This document shows, piece after piece, positions 1-4,286 of a stretch of 6,043 nt of DNA; within the stretch, counting starts at the first letter, position 1; every line of letters starts with the position of its first letter. The translations under genes were made by a program, and so were the position numbers. This stretch comes from Deltaproteobacteria bacterium (lineage in GTDB: Bacteria > Myxococcota_A > Polyangia > Haliangiales > Haliangiaceae), in NCBI GenBank assembly GCA_013696695.1, contig JACCYD010001240.1, positions 1-6,043 on the forward strand. Direction: 5' to 3'. Under the pieces are notes generated by a model. The model had not been told where the DNA came from, did no database searches, and saw nothing but the letters and a program-made list of their open reading frames with translations.

Positions 1-1
1 G

Positions 2-115
2 AACCTCGAGGCCGCGATCCTCGCCGCGCTCGCGAAGTCCCCCGACGATCGGCCGGCGTCGGCGCGCGCGTTTCTCGACAAGGCGTTCGCAACGACGTCG
101 TCAACTGCCGTGTAG
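2..115 (+). CDS. Ser/Thr protein kinase, C-terminal end (partial)
   Basis: Only the last 37 residues are in the window; the gene enters from the left and stops at TAG 113-115. The visible part reads ALAKSPDDRPASARAFLDKA, the signature of the last helices (subdomain XI) of eukaryotic-type (Hanks) Ser/Thr kinases, where the Arg of a [KR]-x-P-x-x-R-P motif (residue 17 of the visible part) is structurally conserved. The protein ends about 20 residues after this Arg. The kinase domain is therefore at the very C-terminus, without the long sensor or transmembrane tail common in myxobacterial kinases. ATP and catalytic motifs lie outside the window, so activity cannot be judged. The next gene is convergent, 307 bp away. 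Family assignment rests on one short but characteristic motif. Confidence 0.72.
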   Translation, partial: NLEAAILAALAKSPDDRPASARAFLDKAFATTSSTAV

Positions 116-131
116 GCGGCCGGCCTCCTCG

Positions 132-224
132 GGCGCTTGCGACGACGGCTGGCCCTCGGGCACGACGACCTCCACTGGCGCTTGCGACGACGGCTGGCCC
201 TCGGGCACGACGAGGACCTCCACT
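132..224. repeat. Imperfect 45/48-bp tandem direct repeat
   Basis: Copy 1 is 132-176 (45 bp) and copy 2 is 177-224 (48 bp). They are identical except for three extra bases near the end of copy 2 (around 213-216), so the repeat keeps a multiple-of-three register. On the minus strand each copy encodes VEV-(L)-VVPEGQPSSQAP in an open frame. A 15-bp core (135-149 and 180-194) appears a third time at 338-352. Confidence 0.92.
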
Positions 225-286
225 GCCGCGTCGCCGCGGCGATCTAGCGCGCTGCTGGTGGCCACGTCGTCGTATTCGACGGGGCT

Positions 287-334
287 GCTCTCGATCACCG
301 CTCTCGATCACCGCTCTCGATCGCTCTCGCTCTC
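287..334. repeat. 13-bp tandem repeat decaying to 10- and 6-bp units
   Basis: The unit GCTCTCGATCACC occurs at 287-299 and 300-312. It is followed by a 10-bp version at 313-322 (GCTCTCGATC) and two 6-bp versions (GCTCTC) at 323-328 and 329-334. The progressive shortening is typical of replication-slippage products. A 13-bp unit would shift any reading frame crossing it, which argues that the region is not coding. Confidence 0.9.
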
Positions 335-337
335 GGA

Positions 338-352
338 GCTTGCGACGACGGC
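338..352. repeat. Third partial copy of the 45/48-bp repeat core
   Basis: GCTTGCGACGACGGC is an exact 15-bp match to 135-149 and 180-194, in the same orientation but about 145 bp from the second copy. On the minus strand it is followed by a degenerate version of the next part of the unit (around 353-372, encoding CEVVV-like sequence). This suggests an older, diverged repeat unit. Confidence 0.7.
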
Positions 353-400
353 CGTGCGAAACAACCACCTCGCAGTCAAGCTCGGGCAAACGCACCAACA

Positions 401-412
401 CCCGAGGGCCAG
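401..412. repeat. Inverted 12-bp copy of the repeat segment
   Basis: CCCGAGGGCCAG is the exact reverse complement of the CTGGCCCTCGGG found inside both repeat copies (149-160 and 194-205). An exact 12-bp inverted match within 250 bp could form a large-loop hairpin with either copy. In a GC-rich low-complexity region, chance cannot be excluded. Confidence 0.6.
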
Positions 413-422
413 GCGGTCGCGC

Positions 423-740
423 TCAGCGGCTCTTCAAGCAGCGCTGCGCCTCTGCGAGCGAGTCAGCGTCGTTGATGCAGTCCGGGTCGATGTCGTGCTC
501 CTTCATCTTCGAGGCGCACGTCGCGAGATCGGTGTCTCGCGACTTTGCGGCCGCCTCGCGGAGTCCCTTCCCGAAGTCCTTCGACCCACCGAGCTTGTCG
601 ATCTTCTCGATCTCGGCGTCGAGCTCCTCGGTCGCAAGCTCGATCATGTGCTTGCAGGCTTTCTCGTGGTTCGGCTTGCCGCAGCCGGTGGAGACGCTGA
701 GGGCGAGCAGGAGCGTGGATAGGATGGCCAGCTTCTTCAT
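423..740 (-). CDS. Small four-cysteine lipoprotein, function unknown
   Basis: A 105-residue protein starting at ATG 740-738. Residues 1-19 form a lipoprotein signal peptide: MKK, a Leu/Ala hydrophobic core, then V-S-T-G-C with Cys20 as the lipidated residue. Ser at -3 instead of Leu is slightly off consensus. The mature part is charged and mostly helical (many Glu, Lys, Ala) and carries four more cysteines at 29, 75, 88 and 101, enough for two disulfides in an oxidising envelope. There is no catalytic motif and I do not recognise the family. A likely job is a small periplasmic or outer-membrane-attached protein, but no partner is visible. The ribosome-binding site is weak (GGAT about 6 bases upstream). 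It stands alone, with about 300 bp of gene-poor DNA on each side. Confidence 0.85.
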   Translation of the reverse strand: MKKLAILSTLLLALSVSTGCGKPNHEKACKHMIELATEELDAEIEKIDKLGGSKDFGKGLREAAAKSRDTDLATCASKMKEHDIDPDCINDADSLAEAQRCLKSR

Positions 741-797
741 TGGCTATCCGGACGAGGAAGCATCCAGCGGGTCGCGCTACTTGCCGTCGAGACAACG

Positions 798-814
798 CTG
801 CGCTTGTTGCGCAG
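798..814 (-). other. Small hairpin in the leader of the small lipoprotein gene
   Basis: CTGCGC (798-803) and GCGCAG (809-814) can pair as a 6-bp GC-rich stem around a 5-base loop (TTGTT). It lies 58 bp upstream of the lipoprotein start, so it is probably in its 5' untranslated leader. There is no T run after it on either strand, so it is not a standard terminator. It could be chance. Confidence 0.35.
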
Positions 815-880
815 TCGACGCGACGGGGAGTAGTAGCAGGCCCCGTACCCATCGCTACACGACGACGACCCGCTTCCAAA

Positions 881-903
881 CGACCCCCGAGTAGTCGGGG
901 TCG
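881..903 (-). terminator. Candidate stem-loop terminator of the phosphotransferase gene
   Basis: CCCCGA (885-890), loop GTAG, TCGGGG (895-900) form a perfect 6-bp stem. It extends to 9 bp with CGA (881-883) and TCG (901-903) if C884 is bulged. On the minus strand it lies about 150 bp after the phosphotransferase stop and is followed by a short TTT. The T tract is poor, so the terminator role is uncertain, although the hairpin itself is clear. Confidence 0.4.
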
Positions 904-916
904 GTGCCTCGCTGCT

Positions 917-1087
917 TCAGATTCTCGACACAACGTCGAGATGGTCGGCGGCGAATCGCGTGCGATGCTCGTCGGCGCGGGCTCTGATCCGCGCGCGCCG
1001 GCGGTCGCGATTCTCGGTCGCGAGGGACTGCTCGGTCAGCTCATCGGCAATCAGATCGAACGCCAGGTCGGGCGCTGAATAAAGCTC
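917..1087 (-). pseudogene. Start-less coding-like fragment overlapping the phosphotransferase 3' end
   Basis: The minus strand is open from after TGA 1090-1088 to TGA 919-917, 56 residues beginning ELYSAPDLAFDLIADELTEQ and continuing as an Arg/Ala/Glu-rich helical sequence ending DHLDVVSRI. Third positions are mostly G or C and the composition looks like real protein, yet no ATG, GTG or TTG is available until near its end. The preceding phosphotransferase frame meets this frame at a GAGAG (1085-1089). Loss of one GA there would fuse the two into a protein about 45 residues longer. It is either the true C-terminus of the phosphotransferase after a frameshift, or a remnant of another gene. I do not recognise the sequence. 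Confidence 0.35.
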
Positions 1088-2016
1088 TCACCAGCGAGCG
1101 TCGCCGCGACGTGGTCCCAGCGGAAGGACGCGGCGTCGGCGTCGTCCTCGAAGCAGCCGAGCGTGCGCGACAGATAGAGCACCTCGAGGCGCTCGACGAT
1201 CCGCGGATGCGCGAACCAATCTGGTCGCGCCGCGGCGAGCCAACGCGGCATCTCGGTGAACGTCGACGGATCGATCGACGCGTCGTAATCGGCCGCCGCG
1301 AACAACCGCGGTGAGTCGGCGACCGCGAGCAAGATCTCGAGGTCGGCGTGACTCCACGACGGCCGCGACCACTCGAGATCGAGGAGCGCGGAGACGCGCT
1401 GGCCATCCCACAGCACGTTCTCGAGGTGCGGATCGCCGTGGACGAGGCCGCGGTCGGCGTCGTCGAATGCGCTCCACCGCTGCGTCACGAACTCGGTGGC
1501 GAGCTCGACGATCGCCGGATCGTGCGGTCCGATCACCTCGTCGATCAGCTCGAGCAGCGGACCGAGCGGCAGCGTGTGAGGCGGCCGAAAGGCCGGCTGA
1601 GGTCGAAAGTCGTCGTCGGGGATGCCCTCGATCGGCGTTCCGTGCACCGCGGCGAGCGCGGCGGCGAGCTGATGGATCGCGTGCTCGCGCTCCACCGGTG
1701 TCATCGACATCCACGCGCGGCCGAGATCGATGCCGGGCACGCGGCGCACGAGCATCCACTCGATCTCGTCGTCGTGCCCGACGGTGACGACCTCGGGGTA
1801 GAGCGCTTCGCGCGGCAGCGCCGACACGATCCGGGCCTCGCGCGCGAGCCGCCCGACGCCGCGATGGTTGATCCGCAACACCAGCGTGTCGCCGAGCCAC
1901 GTTTCGTTCGCGTAGCTCACGATCCGCGTCATCGGGAGATCGCGATCGAGCCCGCACGCGGCGAGGGCGGTTTGCCGACGGACGTGCTCGGCGGCGCTGA
2001 GGAGGGTGAGGGACAC
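1051..2016 (-). CDS. APH-family phosphotransferase
   Basis: A kinase-like protein of the aminoglycoside phosphotransferase/choline kinase superfamily (APH fold). Members transfer the ATP gamma-phosphate to small-molecule hydroxyls; the substrate here cannot be read from sequence. Counting from GTG 2016, the N-lobe strand is LVLRIN (about residues 46-50) followed by an LAREARIV helix; an Arg stands where many family members have the ATP-binding Lys. The catalytic loop is LVHGDPHLENVLWD (about 191-204), with the catalytic Asp and the metal-binding Asn. ALLDLEW (about 210-216) carries the second metal-binding Asp. All core catalytic motifs are present. GTG 2046 would add 10 residues but overlaps the divergent DUF4259 start by 8 bp, so GTG 2016 (321 residues) is preferred. 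ATG 1932 would cut a helix that appears to belong to the fold. The C-terminus may be frameshifted (see 917-1087). There is no resistance context, so an antibiotic-modifying role should not be assumed. Confidence 0.85.
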   Translation of the reverse strand: MSLTLLSAAEHVRRQTALAACGLDRDLPMTRIVSYANETWLGDTLVLRINHRGVGRLAREARIVSALPREALYPEVVTVGHDDEIEWMLVRRVPGIDLGRAWMSMTPVEREHAIHQLAAALAAVHGTPIEGIPDDDFRPQPAFRPPHTLPLGPLLELIDEVIGPHDPAIVELATEFVTQRWSAFDDADRGLVHGDPHLENVLWDGQRVSALLDLEWSRPSWSHADLEILLAVADSPRLFAAADYDASIDPSTFTEMPRWLAAARPDWFAHPRIVERLEVLYLSRTLGCFEDDADAASFRWDHVAATLAGESFIQRPTWRSI

Positions 2017-2024
2017 GGGGACGC

Positions 2025-2032
2025 GATACTGT
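2025..2032 (+). promoter_or_regulatory. Candidate -10 element for a leaderless DUF4259 transcript
   Basis: GATACT (2025-2030) and the overlapping TACTGT (2027-2032) fit a loose -10 box (TANNNT). The hexamer ends 6 bases before ATG 2039, so transcription would begin at about the A of the start codon. No Shine-Dalgarno sequence lies between the box and the ATG, as expected for a leaderless mRNA. There is no clear -35 box. Weak, pattern-only evidence. Confidence 0.3.
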
Positions 2033-2038
2033 GCCGCG

Positions 2039-2572
2039 ATGGGCACCTGGGGCCACGGAAATCTCGAGAGCGACTACGCCCTCGACGAGCTGTCGACGCG
2101 GGCGAACGAGCTGCTCACCAGCCTGCTACGCCGCGCGCAGCGCAAGGAGAGTCGCGAGTACGACGAGTACGATCACACGACGCTGTTCGTCGAATTCGAG
2201 ATCGTGTTCGCGCTCGACGCGCACGGCATCATGAGGAACGGCACGTTCCCGATCGCCGATCTGGTGCGCGCGCTGGCGCAGGACTTTCTTGCTGCCTACG
2301 ACGTCTACATGGACACGTCGTGGCCGGAGCGCCGCGCCAAGATCGTCGAGACGTTCGAGCGGTTCGCTGCGTTGTGCGACAAGTACGAGGGCCACACGCT
2401 GCTGCCGGGCCCGGAGATCAAGTCGGTGCCGAGCGCGACCAAGGCCACCGCCGCACCGATGAGCAAGGCAACGGCGTCGCGGGCCGCGCGCGCCCGACCG
2501 GCCACGAAGTCGAAGGCGAAGCCGCCGAAGGCCAAGTCGAAGTCGAACGCGAAAGCGAAGGCAAAGGCGTAG
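2039..2572 (+). CDS. DUF4259-family protein with Lys/Ala-rich basic tail
   Basis: A 177-residue protein. The start MGTWGHGNLESDYALDEL (residues 1-18) is the hallmark of DUF4259, whose members begin MG[TA]WG-x-G-x-[FL]-[ED]-[NS]-D-x-A-x-[DE]. This fixes the start at ATG 2039 although an in-frame upstream ATG exists at 2006. The globular part (about 1-125) is mixed charged and helical, and no biochemical function is known to me. From about residue 131 it switches to a disordered tail of Lys, Ala, Ser and Pro with no acidic residues, ending AKAKAKA. This resembles histone-H1-like tails and suggests nucleic-acid or membrane-surface binding (inference). The gene is divergent from the phosphotransferase, about 22 bp apart, and convergent with the methyltransferase. 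The stop TAG sits within the repeat-encoded tail: the frame continues as more Lys/Ala repeats to 2602. Confidence 0.85.
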   Translation: MGTWGHGNLESDYALDELSTRANELLTSLLRRAQRKESREYDEYDHTTLFVEFEIVFALDAHGIMRNGTFPIADLVRALAQDFLAAYDVYMDTSWPERRAKIVETFERFAALCDKYEGHTLLPGPEIKSVPSATKATAAPMSKATASRAARARPATKSKAKPPKAKSKSNAKAKAKA

Positions 2573-2602
2573 GCGAAGGCCAAGGCCAAATCGAAGCGTT
2601 AG
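2573..2602 (+). pseudogene. Untranslated extension of the DUF4259 basic tail
   Basis: After TAG 2570-2572 the same frame reads AKAKAKSKR and then TAG 2600-2602. This is the same Lys/Ala repeat as upstream, interrupted only where an AAG (Lys) is expected by the pattern GCG-AAG-GCN. A single A-to-T change would create the present stop. The second stop interlocks with the stop of the convergent methyltransferase (TAA, 2601-2599), which looks like an original gene boundary. Nine residues would be restored by reverting the TAG. Confidence 0.6.
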
Positions 2603-3627
2603 CGTCGGCGCGGCGCAAAGCGGTAGTGCGCGACGATCCACTCGCGACCGTTGCGATAGCCGAACAGCTCGGCGCACGCGAGGAAGAACACCCGCCAGCG
2701 CTGGAACCGCTTGCGCGCCTCGGCTCCGTAGGTCTCACCGAGGATGTTCACCGCCTCGGCCTCGCGCGCCATCAGATTCGCGTACCAGGCCTCCGCGGTG
2801 CGCGCGTAGTGCGTGCCCGCGAGGTGCCACTCGCGCTCGATCGCGAGATCGGCCTGGAACGCGTGGAGCAGGTGCGCCGACGGCATGATCCCGCCGGTGA
2901 AGAACTCGCGCGCCATCCAGTCGGAGCCGCCGGCATCCTCGAATGGATACGCGTAGTGGCGATGCGCGAACACGTGGACGAACAGCGCGCCGGCGGGACG
3001 CAGCCATCGCGCGATCCGCCGGAGAAGCTGCTCGTAGTTGCGCATGTGCTCGAACATCTCGACGGACACCACCCGATCGAAGGCATGCGAGCCGAGCTCG
3101 AGCGTGCGGACATCCGCGGTCTCGACGCGAAGGTTCGCGATGCCGCGCGATGCGGCGGCGGCCTCGATCCACGTGCGCTGCGTGCGCGAGTTCGAGATCG
3201 CGGTGAAGCGGCTATCCGGATAACGCGCCGCCGCCCACAGCGAGAGCGAGCCCCAGCCACAGCCGAGGTCGAGCACGTCCTGACCGTCGGCGAGCCCGGC
3301 GCGCTCGGCGGTGAGCTCGAGCATCGCGGCCTCGGCGTCGCCGAGCGTGGACACTCCTGGTGGGTAATAGCAGCTCGAGTACTTGAGGTGCGGGCCGAGC
3401 GCGAGCTCGAAGAACGCCGCCGGGACCTCGTAGTGCTGCGCGTTCACTGCGGCGGTCTCGATCGCGATCTCGGCGCCGCGCAGCTCGTCGACCAGCGCCT
3501 GGTGACGCGCCTGTTCGGCCTCGACCGGCCGGCGTTCCTGGCGCAGCCGTAGGGCGCAGATCGCCCGGATCCCGGCGCGCAGGGCAGGCTCGGGGACCCA
3601 GCCCGAATCGACGAGGCGCTCGATCAT
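2599..3627 (-). CDS. CFA-synthase superfamily methyltransferase, coclaurine N-methyltransferase-like
   Basis: A 342-residue class I SAM-dependent methyltransferase. Residues 1-60 form a helical N-terminal cap. NAQHYEVPAAFFELALG (62-78) and LKYSSCYYPPG (81-91) are CFA/CNMT family landmarks. Motif I, the SAM-binding loop, is VLDLGCGWGS (118-127). VSVEMFEHMRNY (187-198) holds Glu190, Glu193 and His194, matching the Glu/Glu-His catalytic set I recall for plant coclaurine N-methyltransferases. Also shared with the plant enzymes are FFTGGIMPSAHLL (242-254), GTHYARTAEAW (271-281) and the terminal AELFGYRNGREWIVAHYRF (319-337). E. coli Cfa has Cys139 as a bicarbonate ligand in YSCAYW; here that position is Ser85 with Cys one residue later (Cys86), so lipid cyclopropanation is not assured. 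The acceptor is unknown: amine, lipid or other nucleophile. ATG 3627 overlaps the upstream stop as ATGA, implying translational coupling. The open frame continues far upstream of this ATG, but that part is antisense or off-frame shadow. Confidence 0.88.
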   Translation of the reverse strand: MIERLVDSGWVPEPALRAGIRAICALRLRQERRPVEAEQARHQALVDELRGAEIAIETAAVNAQHYEVPAAFFELALGPHLKYSSCYYPPGVSTLGDAEAAMLELTAERAGLADGQDVLDLGCGWGSLSLWAAARYPDSRFTAISNSRTQRTWIEAAAASRGIANLRVETADVRTLELGSHAFDRVVSVEMFEHMRNYEQLLRRIARWLRPAGALFVHVFAHRHYAYPFEDAGGSDWMAREFFTGGIMPSAHLLHAFQADLAIEREWHLAGTHYARTAEAWYANLMAREAEAVNILGETYGAEARKRFQRWRVFFLACAELFGYRNGREWIVAHYRFAPRRR

Positions 3628-4148
3628 GGCGCCTTCGACTCGGGATGATCGCGCTTCAGCAGATCGATCATCGAGATCGGTTCGCCGCTGGGCGCGACGT
3701 ACATCCACGGCGAGCCGAACTTGTTCTTGCCGAGCCGGTCGAGAAGCTCGTGCTTGCTCGCCGCGCGGAACGACAGGAACAAGCCCTCCTTGCGCGCACC
3801 GGCCGCCCACTCGGCGGCGGGCAGGGCGTCCTTGATACCGGCACCGAGCACCTTCTCGAGCCCGATCTGACCGGGCAGCTTCTCGAGGAAATCGAGCACG
3901 CTGTCCGCGTAGCCGACCAGCGAGCGCTCCCTGCTGCCGCCCAGCCCGGCGAGGTCCCGGATCGAATCGATATCCTTCGAGACCTGCGCGAGCGTCGCGG
4001 TGCCCTTCTCGACGTTCTCGAGGATCCGCGGCAGCCGCTCGCCGACCATCTCGTTGGTGCGCTTCACCTCGGTGCGCATGTCGTTCAACATCCAGATCAC
4101 GATCGCCGCGCCGACGATGGCGACTCCGAGGCAGACCCACTTGAACAC
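3624..4148 (-). CDS. Membrane-anchored coiled-coil protein, function unknown
   Basis: A 174-residue protein from GTG 4148; an in-frame TAG 12 bp upstream (4160-4158) rules out a longer start. Residues 3-21 are one hydrophobic transmembrane helix. About 22-65 is a probable amphipathic coiled coil (MRTEVKRTNEMVGERLPRIL and following). A soluble C-terminal domain follows, with the well-structured segment GARKEGLFLSFRAASKHELL (117-136) and FGSPWMYV (144-151). I believe similar uncharacterised proteins exist in deltaproteobacteria/myxobacteria, but I cannot name a domain. Charges flanking the helix do not settle whether the large domain faces cytoplasm or periplasm. It is the first gene of a two-gene unit: its TGA overlaps the methyltransferase ATG by four bases, so the two are likely made together, perhaps with the anchored protein placing the enzyme at the membrane (inference). 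Confidence 0.82.
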   Translation of the reverse strand: MFKWVCLGVAIVGAAIVIWMLNDMRTEVKRTNEMVGERLPRILENVEKGTATLAQVSKDIDSIRDLAGLGGSRERSLVGYADSVLDFLEKLPGQIGLEKVLGAGIKDALPAAEWAAGARKEGLFLSFRAASKHELLDRLGKNKFGSPWMYVAPSGEPISMIDLLKRDHPESKAP

Positions 4149-4185
4149 CGCGGCAGCCTAGCGCGTTGCCGCGTACGAAATGCAG

Positions 4186-4200
4186 TCGCGAAGATCGCGA
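4186..4200. promoter_or_regulatory. Palindromic repeat TCGCGA-AGA-TCGCGA in divergent promoter region
   Basis: Two copies of the self-complementary hexamer TCGCGA are separated by AGA, giving a 15-bp element that reads as both a direct and an inverted repeat. It sits in the 138-bp gap between the divergent coiled-coil protein (start 4148) and lipoprotein (start 4287) genes, 38 bp from the former. It could be an operator serving either gene. TCGCGA is common in GC-rich DNA, so chance is a real alternative. Confidence 0.3.
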
Positions 4201-4216
4201 TGGCGCGGTGAACGCA
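4201..4216 (+). promoter_or_regulatory. Weak sigma-54-like -24/-12 match
   Basis: TGGCGC, five bases, then ACGCA places GG and GC at the spacing expected for a sigma-54 promoter (TGGCRC-N5-TTGCW), about 70 bp upstream of the lipoprotein ATG. The -12 half lacks the TT, so this is a poor match. It is recorded because no sigma-70-like pair was seen in this 138-bp gap. Confidence 0.15.
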
Positions 4217-4286
4217 CATCTAACCCCTGGAAAAACCGGCGCACCTACAGCGACAGCACGCAGCGAGGTCTTTAGAACGGAACTCG

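Larger units (their letters stand above)
116..422. other. Repeat-rich convergent intergenic region, no convincing gene
   Basis: This 307-bp stretch lies between the kinase stop and the stop of the convergent lipoprotein gene. It holds a 45/48-bp direct repeat, a 13-bp tandem repeat, and shorter direct and inverted echoes. A minus-strand frame (GTG at 298 to 101) is open and encodes two copies of VVPEGQPSSQAP, but it has no signal peptide or recognisable domain and overlaps the kinase 3' end. No stem-loop with a T tract, the usual sign of a bidirectional terminator, was found. Confidence 0.55.
741..1050. other. Gene-poor intergenic region upstream of the small lipoprotein gene
   Basis: No complete gene can be supported here. 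The stretch contains a hairpin at 798-814, a stronger hairpin at 881-903 that may end the phosphotransferase transcript, and most of a start-less, coding-like minus-strand fragment (917-1087). The promoter of the small lipoprotein gene should be in the leftmost 100 bp or so, but I found no good -35/-10 pair. Confidence 0.5.

Noticed and set aside
101..298. Minus-strand 65-codon frame encoding two VVPEGQPSSQAP repeats
   Set aside because: GTG start, no signal peptide or domain, overlaps the kinase end, and its upstream part is broken by the 13-bp repeat. Treated as part of a repeat patch, not as a gene; a decayed coding tail is possible.
258..894. Plus-strand frames over the small lipoprotein gene
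   Set aside because: Antisense shadows of the minus-strand lipoprotein gene, which has a proper signal peptide and lipobox.
941..1078. Plus-strand 45-codon frame starting MVGGESRAMLVGAG
   Set aside because: Antisense to the coding-like minus fragment and to the phosphotransferase end; no ribosome-binding site and no recognisable domain.
1051..2016. Aminoglycoside resistance gene
   Set aside because: Only the general APH fold is supported; there is no resistance-gene context or specific subfamily signature, so a resistance label would be over-reading.
2006..2038. Upstream in-frame ATG for the DUF4259 gene (11 extra residues)
   Set aside because: The family's conserved N-terminus MGTWGxG begins at ATG 2039, and the 11 extra residues (RDTGTRYCAA) look untranslated.
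1348..3552. Plus-strand open frame of 734 codons
   Set aside because: It runs antisense across the phosphotransferase and methyltransferase genes and off-frame over the DUF4259 gene. Its Arg/Glu/His-rich composition is typical of the shadow frame in GC-rich DNA, while the real frames carry clear domain motifs.
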